A stretch of 43,623 nucleotides of DNA from Circinella minor. Lineage: Eukaryota > Mucoromycota > Mucoromycetes > Mucorales > Lichtheimiaceae. The position numbers were made by a program, and so were the translations under genes. The notes under the pieces were generated by a model. The model made no database searches and was not told the DNA's origin. It saw only the letters and a program-made list of their open reading frames with translations. Below, piece after piece: positions 20,625 through 32,176 of the stretch (positions are counted from its first letter, which is position 1; each line of letters opens with the position of its first letter). The stretch spans positions 1 through 43,623 of the forward strand of contig JAEPRB010000300.1 of assembly GCA_016758965.1 (NCBI GenBank), in the 5' to 3' direction.

Positions 20625-20809
20625 TTTATTCTCTTGCTAATATTTTTCATGGTTATAATAAAATACTAAATTCCAACACTTGGGACATTAATAGCTATGA
20701 CGAAAAGTTATTTGATTTATTATACAATAATAAATGCATGGACTCACTAGGAACTCAAAAGCAATATAACTACTATTCTTTCCAACCTTCACACATGAAC
20801 AAGAAATAA
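20625..20809 (+). pseudogene. Possible exon of the accessory ORF family
   Basis: After a good acceptor (TTCTTGACAG, matching a donor GTAAGC 42 nt earlier) an open frame reads IYSLANIFHGYNKILNSNTW and continues DINSYDEKLFDLLYNN to a TAA. Composition is that of a real soluble protein rather than random AT-rich translation. It lies on the same strand as the broken ORFs at 21447-22834 and may be an upstream piece of the same gene. No domain recognised. Confidence 0.3.
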
Positions 20810-21446
20810 TTTGGGATGCTTTAACATTATACGACGTGATTTGGCTATTGTAAATGCAGAGAATCAATCGTTTTCGTTTACCTCTACAGTCACAACTAAC
20901 AATATAAAACAAAATTCTTGATTCAGCAACAGCAAACTTGTAGCCTTGTCTTGATCGAGTTTCTCCCCCCTGAATAAGAAGCATCATTGCTAACACAAGG
21001 ACTATTACCTAAAAAAATCAACTAACCCACATTATAACATCAAAATAAGAGGCATAAAAATTTGTCGTCTGCATCATCAGCATTGACAACAGCATCATCA
21101 TTATCAACAGTGTATAGATCTTCTATATTATTAGTCACACGCATAAAAAAAAGCAGAGAAGGTCTTTGATGACAAGTGAGGCTTCTTTTAAATGCAAAAG
21201 AATATAAGCATACCATAGATGCATATGTTCTTGATACCAAGTTCAATGTGATCCTTGTTCGCCATTAATTGAAAACTGTTCAACGATATCTGACTCGGAC
21301 TTAGATACATAGAGGATTGACAAGGATGGTCAAAATTATATTTCGTGAAATTCCTGACTTTGTTTACCTTCTGTCACATTTTCAAAGTCTAATATTTACA
21401 ACGCAGCAAAAGGATTGATGATTTATTTTATGCTACATACATTGAA

Positions 21447-22834
21447 ATGATGGTGGAACTAATGCTACAATACAAGATACAGCTAAATCATTGGGGAAGG
21501 AATTTGACGATGTGTTTCAAGATACTCTTCCTGGTTCGCCTCCTGATCGTGGTGTTGAGCATAAAGTCGATACTAACGATTCACAAACCTCTTCTCTCCT
21601 TTGAGGGCAAAATCATAACCGATGTTCTATTGATTTTGCAGATGCTGATGCATTATCACAAAGTATTATTTTTAAACCAGCTGAGTGGAAGGCAGCAAAA
21701 GAACAATACGAAGCCAAATATCCAATACTCATGATTGACCAACATCCAGACACCATTATACATTGGGATATCATATGCGATACAGCTAAAATATCCAGAC
21801 GCATTAGGAGATTTCAAAAATGAATTTTTTTTCGCAGTTTTCGTGAAATCGACGAAATCGACGAAATTTTTGAAACACTCTATTGATGCGTCATTAAAAT
21901 ATCTTTATCGTTTATTTTCAAGATATTTTGACAACAAAGACGTGTTTATAGGATTCAAACTTATGGAATCCGCTCTTAACAACAGTATCATCACATCCAC
22001 AAATGTTACAAAAACAAAAAAAAAAGACTTGATTTTACAGTTGAATACGACTATTTTGCAACCCATGTTCAATATATTATTTGAAAAAAGTAATATTAGA
22101 ATGAAAACACGTGGATCAACGTTTTTTTATTCAACTGAAGCCAAAAAAAAAAAGAGCAGTACCATGATAGTAAGAATGTCATTGGATTTAAAGTAGATGT
22201 ACGACTCTTGATCGATCATGACGGCAAGGAGTACGATCTTTGCAGCGGTGAATTAGCGAAAGAAGATGATCATGACAAAATTATCCTTGACAAAGCAAAA
22301 CTTAACCGAGAGTCAAAGGATAATTTGGATTGTATTTTGGATATTTGCAAAGAGGATGAATGGACTGAATGTAAAGCTTGGCAATTTCAAGCAGTTGGTG
22401 GGTCTGCAAACCTTAACAGTATTCATCTTGTTGGCAATGGTTCTTATGCTGTAATTGCAAGATATCGAATGACTATGTCTGCCAGTATTGGTGACTTGCC
22501 AAATTTTATTATAGCAATTAAACAATTATTAACATGGAGAAAAGACATTTACGGAACTGCAGATATGGTTACCAAGAGACTCGTCTCAAGACCTAAACTT
22601 TCCCGACCACAAAATTCAAACATATACTCCGCACACACATCATTACAACGCGAAACAATATATACACCTCCTGAAGGAAGCAGATGGAAAAAAAAACCAA
22701 TACATATTTATGGATATGTACCTGTGGATATTCAAGAAAAACTGCTCACTGCTTATCATTCTTCGACTTCATTATCTTCATCAACACCACCAGCAAAAAA
22801 TATAACGCATTTCGCTCGGGTAGACTTAAAATAA
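21447..22834 (+). pseudogene. Broken accessory ORF family member, in part Gypsy-like
   Basis: Three frames must be joined. Frame 1 (about 21446-21820) reads GKEFDDVFQDTLPGSPPDRG then VEHKVDTNDSQ, which resembles the segment just before Gypsy RT (DVF..LPGLPP.R.VEH.IDT). It has one TGA at 21602-21604 and continues FADADALSQSIIFKPAEWKA and DQHPDTIIHWDIICD. Frame 2 (21735-22196) is Lys/Phe-rich. Frame 3, from about 22154 to 22834, reads KEQYHDSKNVIGFKVDVRLL and IDHDGKEYDLCSGELA and ends in a Ser/Thr-rich tail. An A-run near 22143-22153 lies at the shift from frame 2 to 3. From memory, similar ORFs are multi-copy in Mucorales genomes; I cannot confirm this or assign a function. Confidence 0.4.
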
Positions 22835-22938
22835 CTAGCATAACAAAGTAACATATACATATCGTACCAAGCATCATCCGTATGAAGGAGATCACGATGA
22901 GGATCAAGCGTAGATATTGAAGAGCCTACAAGTAAAAG

Positions 22939-22973
<35 letters not shown>

Positions 22974-23006
22974 AATATGTAAGCTATTTAAATTATTTTA
23001 TAATTA
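22835..23006. repeat. 31-nt poly-T tract and flanks
   Basis: An uninterrupted T run covers 22941-22971, followed by GCAATATG. On the minus strand this is ...TTGC plus poly-A, like the 3' end of a poly-A retroposon. No matching target duplication was found, so it is noted as a tract only. Confidence 0.5.
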
Positions 23007-23181
23007 CAGTTGAACCCTGTTTTTTGCACAGATGGTATTTGGCTTGAAAGTAGTGCAAAAACCGGGGGTGTGCAAAGAGTGGGATCGAAAACATAGTAAA
23101 ATTAGAGTGGGATTTTGCCCAAAGGTGTGCAAAAAGAGGGGTTGTGCAAAAAACGGTGGTGCAAAAAACGAGGCTTTATTG
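23007..23181. mobile_element. MITE, Tc1/mariner-pogo type (175 bp)
   Basis: Begins CAGTTGAACCCTG and ends with the complement of CAATAAAGCCTCG. The inverted ends match at 17 of 23 positions, including a shared GTTTTTTGCAC. TA dinucleotides flank both ends (23005-23006 and 23182-23183), as expected for Tc1/mariner/pogo. The interior repeats GTGCAAA-type motifs and is unusually G-rich on one strand. No transposase is encoded. Confidence 0.8.
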
Positions 23182-23183
23182 TA

Positions 23184-24593
23184 AAAATAAAAAAATGTAT
23201 GCTCTTTACGAGGAAATTATTACCAAAATGAGCTTTATGAGCTATTATATAATACATACGTATATTTTTAACTTTTCAAAGGGTTCATGTTATGTAAACA
23301 AATATCATACTATAATTTTTAATACACAGTACTTGTTTCCTCTCTGTTACCTATAGTTATTACACTCTCGAATTAGAATTTTTGTTTTTTTTTGTTTGTT
23401 GAGAGTTTGTTTTTACGTAGCGAGAAACAAGTGCTCACAAATGTAGTGAATAATATGATACAATGTGTTCCATTCTTATGGTCTCTTCAGTGAAGAGATA
23501 CACCGTACTATATTTCGTATATTTTCTTATGTATTCATCCTTGTTGCACTATTTCAGCTTTTCATGGTAGCTATTCTAAAAACCAATATCATAGTCAAAA
23601 GCAAGTCCGTAATGAAATGCTTTTAGCTATTTTTTATATCGTTGGGAAATGTTGTTGGAAATGTTGGGATGCAGAAGCAGGAAGGGTTAAATGTCTTGAG
23701 GCTTTTTAGTGTGGTCCGCCACTAATTCCATGTTTGATGATGTATTTGTATTATGTATAAATTTCGTCCAGTTCAAAATTTTCTGATAATTTTTACGGTA
23801 CGTAAATTACCAGTAAAATGCCTTTACCAATAGCGTACATGGTAGTTATCATCACTTTTATCTCTTTGAAGTATTTATGCATAAATTATTCATGTATATT
23901 GTTGTTACCTAACACTCCACCATCTATGATGTCATATTTAAATTCAACCATTATGATGTTTTGATATTACTACGTACGTATAAATGATATAATTCAATTG
24001 AAACGTGAAATAAAAAAGTATAAATTATTACTTAGTTATTTATTCTATCTATCTATCTATCCACGTGAAAGTGACTAACGTACCGATAACCACTGTACTT
24101 TCGGCTATTTAGTCGACCGCACGACCACACGACGGACTGATAATAATAGTCGTATGATCTTTTAGCTGGTTATCATTGTTTCTTCTAAATACAGTAAAAA
24201 CGTAGTGGTACATATATAAATTACGAAAATTGACATTTTACATGCATATTCATATTGACTACTCTGTCCAGTACGTCAAGGTTTATTGTCCTCGTGTTCC
24301 TTCTACTAGTGCTTACTTGCTGCACCCAGTGTATTTCCACGAGTGTCTTTGGCATCTGTCTATTACGATTCATCTTTCACCATGACTAAGACTTACTAGT
24401 CAGCGGATTAATTAATATATTGGTCAAGTTGTGAGATTTGTTAGCCGTCCCCGCTGGGCCACCCCTTCCAAAAGCAGGCGTTTTCGTTGAGAATCTAGTA
24501 AACCAATTTTAACGCATTTCCTTTCAAACTAAGAAGAATTTTACTACAAGTATTCTAGATTCACAGCCAAGGTCTCCCACAAAGAGGTGTACA
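23184..24593. other. No gene seen
   Basis: AT-rich intergenic DNA with a TCTA microsatellite at about 24044-24060 and a locally GC-richer patch at 24440-24500. No tRNA cloverleaf and no motif-bearing ORF. Confidence 0.4.
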
Positions 24594-25056
24594 ATACTAT
24601 TTTTGGTGTATTGGTATAACTTTTGTTGGATAAATGTAACTTTCCATTATCCAGAAATGTGTGTGTTCTGGTTGGATCATCGGATATGCCAAATGTTTGT
24701 ATTTTATTATCATGGACAATGTGTGTACTATGAGTGAGAGGCATTTTTTATCTAGTTATTTTATATGTGGTACACTTGTAAAGTTTGGTAAATGAATAAT
24801 GGGTAAATACATGTCTGTAAAAGAGTATATAAATTTACCCATGGAATGGGAATGTGTATCAGATGGAAGAGAAAATATGACAACTAGAAAGCATAAAGAT
24901 ATAAAAAGAAATATGTATATGAATAGTCGAGTTCCATAAGAAAGCTTTATATAAAATATAAAAACAGTGCTTTTCCAAAATACAAACCTGCAATCTTTAT
25001 TTTATTATCCACATTAGCGTCAATATCAACGTACTCCTCCATCTTTTGATATAAAG
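24594..25056 (-). repeat. Inverted duplicate, left arm (C-terminal ORF plus 3' flank)
   Basis: Read on the minus strand it matches 32177-32627 along its length. It begins with coding KMEEYVDIDANVDNKIKIAG then LYFGKALFLYFI and a stop (near 24945), continues with AAAGCTTTCTTATGGAACTC, and runs to ACACCAAAAATA. The right arm has the same order with small indels. A short ORF here (24544-24744) depends on the arm's own small differences and is not supported as a gene. Confidence 0.75.
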
Positions 25057-25440
25057 ATAAAATCCAAGCAAACCTCTTTTGTAGCAAAATATTATATTTT
25101 GTTAATATGAATAGTAATCTTATATGAACATCCTATACTGTTTATCAATACTATGAAGCTTCTTTTGTACTATATAGGTTTCTTACTAATAGAAGCAAAC
25201 GAAATGTTAAAGTTCTTGCCTGTTTTATTTATGAATTCTTGTAATATTATTAATATAGTACATCCAAAAAGATATTATGAACTATTTTGCTTTCTAATAC
25301 GGAAAGAGAGGGATTAATTAGAAAAAGTAACACGCTCCCTCACATTTACCAAAATACTTCTGATGCATACTATCCATATGATAAAGTAATGACTACTTAT
25401 GCTTATTCAGTGTATGACGTATTTAACAAATTTATTATTA
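25057..25440. other. AT-rich spacer, no gene seen
   Basis: Lies between the left arm of the inverted duplicate and the terminal exon of the array-linked ORF. No supported coding. Confidence 0.35.
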
Positions 25441-25728
25441 TCATTTATACAAGTTAAACCGATTATTACAGCAGAGGTAAACAATTTTTTGAAGTACAGA
25501 TAATGTGTGTACATAAAAAACAAATTGCTTCATAGAAATATCGTAAGAAGCTCGCTTATCCGTGACATAGCCTTGAAATACACTATCTTGAGTGTCCTTG
25601 ATCTGATTCTAGAGAAAGCAAAAAGAAAATTAGCTACTATCAACTATATGCAAAACAAAATGAATTAATTCTTTAAACACACTTACATATTCAATAGTCT
25701 CCGTTTTGTAATCTTTCGTCAGTGACAT
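25441..25728 (-). CDS. Two-exon ORF at the end of the tandem array (unknown)
   Basis: Exon A (25687-25728) reads MSLTKDYKTETIEY. A 78-nt intron (GTAAGTGTG...TTTCTCTAG) joins in phase to exon B (25441-25608), which reads NQIKDTQDSVFQGYVTDKRA, then SYDISMKQFVFYVHTLSVLQ and a short tail to TGA, about 69 residues. Exon A may not be the true first exon: it sits in the last unit of the array and upstream units carry the same exon. No domain recognised. It could be the 3' end of a larger accessory-family gene whose penultimate exon has been amplified. Confidence 0.45.
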
Positions 25729-26926
25729 GCGCTAACAGTACCATTAGTTTGTCGCGGTAATACCGTTACAAACCAATACCACCTCACTTAGGATCATGTA
25801 CAGAAAACACAGTGGTCGCCTACTACACAGTCCTTTGTCACATCAAAAGAAACTAAAGATGCTTTGATTCCTTTTGGCCTGATTCTAGAGAAAGCAAAAA
25901 AAAAATTAGCTACTATCAGCTATATGCAAAACAAAATGAATTAATTCTTTAAACACACTTACATATTCAATAATCTGCGTCTTGTAATCTTTCGTCAGTG
26001 ACATGCGCTAACAGTACCATCAGTTTGTCGCGGTAATACCGTTACAAACCAATACCACCTCACTTAGGATCATGTACAGAAAACACAGTGGTCGCCTACT
26101 ACACAGTCCTTTGTCACATCAAAAGAAACTAAAGATGCTTTGATTCCTTTTGGCCTGATTCTAGAGAAAGCAAAAAAAAAAACTAGCTACTATCAGCTAT
26201 ATGCAAAACAAAATGAATTAATTCTTTAAACACACTTACATATTCAATAATCTCCGTCTTGTAATCTTTTGTCAGTGACATGCGCTAACAGTACCATCAG
26301 TTTGTCGCGGTAATACCGTTACAAACCAATACCACCTCACTTAGGATCATGTACAGAAAACACAGTGGTCGCCTACACAGTCCTTTGTCACATCAAAAGA
26401 AACTAAAGATGCTTTGATTCCTTTTGGCCTGATTCTAGAGAAAGCAAAAAAAAAAATTAGCTACTATCAGCTATATGCAAAACAAAATGAATTAATTCTT
26501 TAAACACACTTACATATTCAATAGTCTCCGTTTTGTAATCTTTCGTCAGTGACATGCGCTAACAGTACCATCAGTTTGTCGCGGTAATACCGTTACAAAC
26601 CAATACCACCTCACTTAGGATCATGTACAGAAAACACAGTGGTCGCCTACACAGTCCTTTGTCACATCAAAAGAAACTAAAGATGCTTTGATTCCTTTTG
26701 GCCTGATTCTAGAGAAAGCAAAAAAAAAAATAGCTACTATCAGCTATATGCAAAACAAAATGAATTAATTCTTTAAACACACTTACATATTCAATAGTCT
26801 CCGTCTTGTAATCTTTTGTCAGTGACATGCGCTAACAGTACCATCAGTTTGTCGCGGTAATACCGTTACAAACCAATACCACCTTACTTAGGATCATGTA
26901 CAGAAAACACAGTGGTCGCCTACACT
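25605..26926 (-). repeat. Tandem array, 4 full units of 274-276 bp plus a partial fifth
   Basis: Unit boundaries taken at GATTCTAGAG: 25605, 25881, 26157, 26431 and 26705, with a truncated copy to 26926. Units are nearly identical; differences are A-run lengths, a CTA insertion/deletion in CCTACTACAC, and a few substitutions. Each unit on the minus strand holds a short exon MSLTKDYKT[E/Q][T/I]IEY, a good donor GTAAGTGTG, an approximately 78-nt intron, acceptor CTCTAG, and 12 more codons ending in TGA. Each also holds a dyad (25747-25773 in unit 1) with GTTTGT...ACAAAC outside and CGGTAATACCG inside. Confidence 0.95.
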
Positions 26927-27084
26927 ATCCCAAAACAATAGGAATTTTTGTTTGTGAGTTGTGGAGTTGAGAAACAACCTATTACTAATATTAAATATGT
27001 TGGTTTGCTGAGTTTTTGTTTATGACTGATTTATGGTTATATCCAACCAATAAGAATTCACCATTCTTATACAAGCCAAGAACC

Positions 27085-27374
27085 AGAAATCTTTATTGGC
27101 GTTTTGTTTTTGAGCAAAAGACTTTTTTAGCCCAATGGTGTTGTTGCATCTACCTATTCGTAGCCTTAAACAAATTAAGGCACAAAACGCTATAACGGCC
27201 TCTTAGTATCTTTTCCTCATCAATAGTTCTCTTTCACTCCTTATTTTTTATTTTTTTGGTATTAATTTACTTTTCCTCTATTATATTTCAGCTCTTTGTA
27301 AATAACTCTCTTTGGAGCCTCTCTCTCAACTCTTAAATAAATTTTTGATGCAAAAAAAAAAAAGAAATCTTTAT
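27085..27374 (+). mobile_element. 5'-truncated LINE insertion with 12-bp target duplication
   Basis: AGAAATCTTTAT occurs at 27085-27096 and 27363-27374. The 266-bp insert between them ends TTTTTGATGC plus a poly-A run (27352-27362). Its first bases code YWRFVFEQKTFLAQ, and a frame-shifted continuation reads RSLKQIKAQNAI; this has the look of the extreme C-terminus of a LINE ORF2, followed by a T-rich 3' UTR. A related copy of the flanking DNA at about 27988-28090 lacks the insert. 5' truncation, poly-A and a long target duplication together indicate target-primed reverse transcription. Confidence 0.8.
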
Positions 27375-29734
27375 AGGTTGCCAAGTTATTAAATATAATT
27401 ACAGAGAAATATAATTTTTAAAAAGATATAAATACCATTAGTTTTGTTCGAAATAACTGATGAACTATTATATTACTTTTATATCTTATTTCCGTATTAT
27501 TATTCTATTTTATATTCCGACCAATCTCTTACATCTATGGTATTTAATGTGGCATAGCAACAATGTATATGGCAACGCTACATGTCTTCTATTAATCTGA
27601 ATAACTGTTGCTATGCTTTATATTAAAAAACAAGTATTATCTGTACGTTTATTAGCACCACAGCAAATATCTGGCTATTGGCTAATTGAATGAGACCTCT
27701 CTTGATGTATAGTTTTCTTTTTGGAATATTGTATCCGACAAATTCGTTAGATTTTCCTTTTTTTTATGAAGATAATGGTGAGATGCGGTATAAAAAAATA
27801 TTAATGTTAAGTAACTGTCAAAATATCATTTCAAGTAATTTAGAATCAAGAATAACTTTTAAGGACATTTGGGCCTTGTCGAAGAAGTGTGTAGTACAGC
27901 GAATTATTCGGGGACTCAAGCCAGGCGCAATACATAAAAACAGCTTGTAGCTGTGAGTTATTTTTCAAAATTCCGTTGTATGACGCTGTAGTATCGGATT
28001 AATAAGAATTGACCATGGTATACACCGGCAAGGTCATGAGTTACTCTTATACGGTGCCAAGCTATCAATATAATTACCAAGAAGTATAATAGTGAGAAAA
28101 ATGCAAATACATATAGTTTTTATTCCAATTTCATATCTTAACTCATGTCTTACAGGAACCACAAAAGCCGTGCACTATTTTTGGTAGGATCCATTTTTGT
28201 TAGTGCAGTCATAATGATGATGGCGGGTGGCGGATAAATAATTCGACCATATTATGGAAAACAAAAGAATGCATTTAAGCTAAATAACTTTTGTAAACTT
28301 CTTGACAAAGTAACAAGCTTAAAAAGCGTTGTAGATATTCAAGCACATTAGTCCGTGATTAGAACTAGGGTAGAAATATTTGTGAAAGTAAGACTCTTTA
28401 TGTAAAATGATTATTATATCATACTTACTGATGAGTTGCTTGGTAAAATATAAAGATGATGCGGCATAATAAATGGAAACCTTAATAATAAGAAAAGTAC
28501 ATTATGAAGAAAAAGGAAAAATGTCAGTAATTACATTATAATTTTGTTCATTTTTCTTGCTTGTCAATGGAAAGTAATAATATGATGTTTGAAAGCTAAT
28601 ACACAATAGAGAATACACAAGAAAGAAACAAAAGACTACGAGATATGACAACCAGGAGGACGATAAAAAATAGGTCTCAGGGACAGCGTAAAAAACTATA
28701 CAAGAGTGTTTAGGACCGTGAGCAGTAATAATGCTACCTGTATATTTTTTTCGGCATTTTTTATAATAATAATGCAGAGCGAAAGAATTCAGTACAATGT
28801 TAGATTTTGGGATGATAAAGAGTAAACAGAAATTATTGGATTTGTAATAAAAGGATATGTATAAGTGATTTTGGAAAGTAAAAGAGGATATCATTATTGA
28901 CGCTCGTTAATTCCCATTTGTCGTTACTGTCATTGTCTACATCTTTGTTAATAATATAAGAGTGTTTGGTCCTATTTGATTTAGGAAAAAAAATACAAAT
29001 ACTGGTTTACAGTAATAGAATATGTTGAAGGTTATAAAAATGGTATTTCATACACTTCTTGTTGATCTTCTGTTGTTATTGGTAATGGTACTATATCTTT
29101 ATTGAGAATCACAAGTCTCGAGAGTAAGCCTAAAAACGTTTACGGATGTCACAATTAAAAAGTTTATTATAAGGATTAGTCTAATTAGCCTTCCAGTAGG
29201 TACAGTTGAGTCTTAAAATATTGGGGTCCTAATTTATGCCGAAAAACATTTAGATTGTCAGTAATAAAAATAAAAGCCTCAAAAGTTGTATATGTATATA
29301 TATACTTAATAGTAGAATTAACTATGGAAACACTTATTTTTCCGGTCTGATTAATCTTATTGAAAAAGCAGATTTTATCGTCATTGTTAGTAAAATAAAC
29401 AGTACGTCTTCCTGTCATTTTTTTTCTTCAACTTCACTACTCATATTTTTTAAGACAACACATGAGGTAGCTAAGATTTTGTGCGCGGTTAATTCTAACT
29501 ATTAAATTATAAAATTTATTCCCCAACATATTTCTTCTGTTCTCAGAAACCAAATTATTTTCTGCATTTGAGTATATAATGTTGATACCATTTGAAGGTC
29601 ATAAAGGTGTGTTCATATTTTTAATAAGCGTAGCTCTTATATGGAGGTTGAAGAAGCTTTACTAATCATTGATCAATAGAATTAAATAATTATATCCTTA
29701 ATACAGAGCAACCTGAGTTCAACATTTTCATTAG
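27375..29734. other. Accessory spacer with a diverged duplicate
   Basis: Positions 27988-28090 match the DNA on either side of the LINE insertion (AATAAGAATT, then TGCCAAG and ATATAATTAC) and so act as a paralogous empty site. Several short ORFs (27690-27950 plus; 28502-28894 and 29185-29418 minus) have no recognisable features and are not called. The right end may contain unresolved 5' exons of the gene that starts by 29735. Confidence 0.4.
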
Positions 29735-32114
29735 CAAAAACATAAATAATATTTGCAAATGGTCGTCCTCGTATTTTGGAAAATCCAAAACCGAACTTTA
29801 TTCCATGTGGCGACAAAGATTTGTTTATTCACTAAAAAGTCATAGTATGCTAGAAAGTATAAATTCAAGGTATTTATTTTAACTAAAATGTACAGTAGAG
29901 ACATATGAAGAGTGTAATTTAACTCGTTTTATTTATTTATTTAAGCAAACAATATCATGCGGAAATATGGGAAAATATTCAAACTACAGCAAGAACAATG
30001 GTAATCTTCATTATAGTTATAGGTATGAGTAAATCAGCGTGCAACTGACTTTTTTTTTTTTTGGCTCTTTTTTTTATACCTTAGGCAATTGCACGATTCA
30101 AAGTTCAACGAGAAGCTATGGATAGTTTAGGTGCTGCTGTTCGGCCAATGAAAGAAATTCTCGATGATTTGGTGCGTGGTGAATCATCGTCATCAACACC
30201 ACAACAACAATCTACATCGGCTTCTTCATCTTCAACACCTCCCCAAGAAGAACCAGAAATTTCCTCACACAAAAACTTTGACGAGTTAAATGTTGAAGCA
30301 CAACTTCACTTTATTAGTTATAAAAAGGTATACAGTAGTTTTGGTTCCATGGCTTGAGATGATGGCAATGGTGTATGAGTGTCTAAACAATACCCACTTT
30401 TTTCTATATACTTTTTTTTTTTAGCTTTCTGGAGAAACGTTAACTAATGATGAGACGAAGATATTATCTGATATCACAAACGATGGTACAATTAAAAGTA
30501 GCTTACGATATGTTGCAGCTCAGCGTTTGTTAAAAAATGATTTGGACTATTTGGATAATGCCATCATCAAGTAAGAGTTCTTTATCATTTATATGATACA
30601 CAGTTGCTTTATACTTTATTTTATAATAAAACCTTTTGTTCTTCTTTGTTTTATTAGGCTCTCACTCTCCCGTATTGTCAATCTAATTGAACCAAAACTC
30701 AAACAATCCGTCTTAGTACATTTAAATGATGAAGAAAAATCAAGATTACAAGCCATCTTTACTCCCCCTTCTCTTCCTCAGTTGGAAGAAGAAACCCAAG
30801 ACTTTTTATTATCGATTAAAAATGCTGCTGAAACTGGTGATTTGGAAACTGTTTTATCATTAACCTTAGAACGTAAACTGGAATGTGTAAAGGCAAAATC
30901 AACATCAAGTCAATTATATCAATGTATATCGTGTTTAGATCATATGTAAGTGAACACAAACGTTAATATCATTGTTTTTATTAAAATAACGAACTGAAAT
31001 TGATATTTACATATGATTTTGGTAGTTTATCATTGATTGGCAGTTGGGATCAAGAGGCAAAGGAGTCAGAAATAACTTTTTATAGAAGATCAGCAACCAT
31101 TCTGGATTATATTTTTAAGAATACTGATATTATTTTAAACGAGTAATGTGACTTTAGTTATTTATATATAACCGAATAATATAATATTGTATTACTCACC
31201 ATGCTTTGGTATACATTTGTAGTGGGGAAACAGGATCACCAGCCAGCAAAAGAGAAATAACAACCAACAAAGTTCTTTTTATGACAAACGATTCATCACC
31301 ATCATATTCACGAAAAATTGATCTATTGCTCAAGTGTAAAGAAATGAAAACTGCTGTGGAACTGTGTTCAAACGAGTGGAAACGATCATCAGTTTCTGAA
31401 TCAATGAAACTACACCAGCAAAGCAAAAATCTAAGAGTAAACAGCGCAATTTTGAATGATATGAGAAAGTATGATATACAACAAACAATGGCCATGGACT
31501 GGATAGGTAAATGTAACAAAATGTAAAGACAATAGGAGGGCTGGGCTAGATTACTTTTGAATAATATAAAAATGATTGTACTAATAATATTATTTGTAAA
31601 TGTTTGCAGGATGCTCAGGGTATCTTTATTCATTGAAATGGGTGGCTGAAGAAGAAATATATGTGGCAACATTACTTACTGATATTCATGTATCCACTGG
31701 CCTCACTCTATTATACGATGATATGTCAAGAATGATGACTGCTTTGTTTGGATTTAAGGTATACGAATTCTTTTCATTTTTTATAATTCGTGAATTAATC
31801 ATTTATCTATATTAATATACTTTTTTACAAAGCATATGTTATCATCAACTGCACGCAAAGTGAAGGGGAAAATTGAAAAAGATAAACGAAAAAGAAAGCT
31901 CCCGATCCCAAATGAAGATACACCATCATTAGCAACATTAGCAGCAGTAACAGAAGGTCAACAAGAAGTGCATCAATCATCATTATCATTGAATTATTTT
32001 GTTGAGCCGGTGTTTGTATTTTTCACTCCCAAATCAAATAGAACCAAACGCCCTCGTAATATTAACGAAGATGAAGACGATGACAATAATGATGAATTTA
32101 ACAACCTTCAATAA
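29735..32114 (+). CDS. Multi-exon gene of unknown function, phase intact, 5' end unresolved
   Basis: Nine exons join without a phase error: 29735-29869, 29946-30000, 30085-30327, 30425-30570, 30658-30945, 31026-31142, 31223-31506, 31610-31758 and 31833-32114, all GT-AG. At least 566 codons. The start lies in an exon I could not fix. The protein is mostly helical and soluble: a Ser/Gln/Pro-rich linker (SSSSTPQQQSTSASSSSTPP), a helical middle, a block with GETGSPASKREITTNKVLF and DDSSPSYSRKIDLLLKCKEM, then SKNLRVNSAILNDMR and MDWIGCSGYLYSLKW, a basic stretch KVKGKIEKDKRKRKLP (possible nuclear signal) and an acidic tail. No transmembrane segment or known catalytic motif was recognised. From memory it resembles multi-copy hypothetical proteins of Mucorales; this is unconfirmed. 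Its intact splicing contrasts with the damaged neighbours. Confidence 0.7.
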
Positions 32115-32176
32115 TGATGTTCATTTTCACTTTATCACTTCTACATATTCTTTATCACAATTTCAACAAAAAATCG

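Noticed and set aside
22941..22971. Poly-T tract as a minus-strand LINE insertion
   Set aside because: The T run followed by GCAATA resembles a LINE tail, but no target duplication or LINE coding was found.
25605..26926. CRISPR-like array
   Set aside because: Units are about 275 bp and nearly identical throughout, with no unique spacers; this is a tandem duplication in a eukaryote.
27690..27950. 86-codon plus-strand ORF
   Set aside because: Plausible length but no motif, no splice-consistent neighbours and no repeat copy to support coding.
28502..28894. 130-codon minus-strand ORF
   Set aside because: Composition (Phe/Tyr/Ser-rich) is typical of open frames in AT-rich DNA. No domain or context.
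29185..29418. 77-codon minus-strand ORF
   Set aside because: Slightly protein-like, but nothing else supports it. It lies antisense to the upstream flank of the unknown gene.
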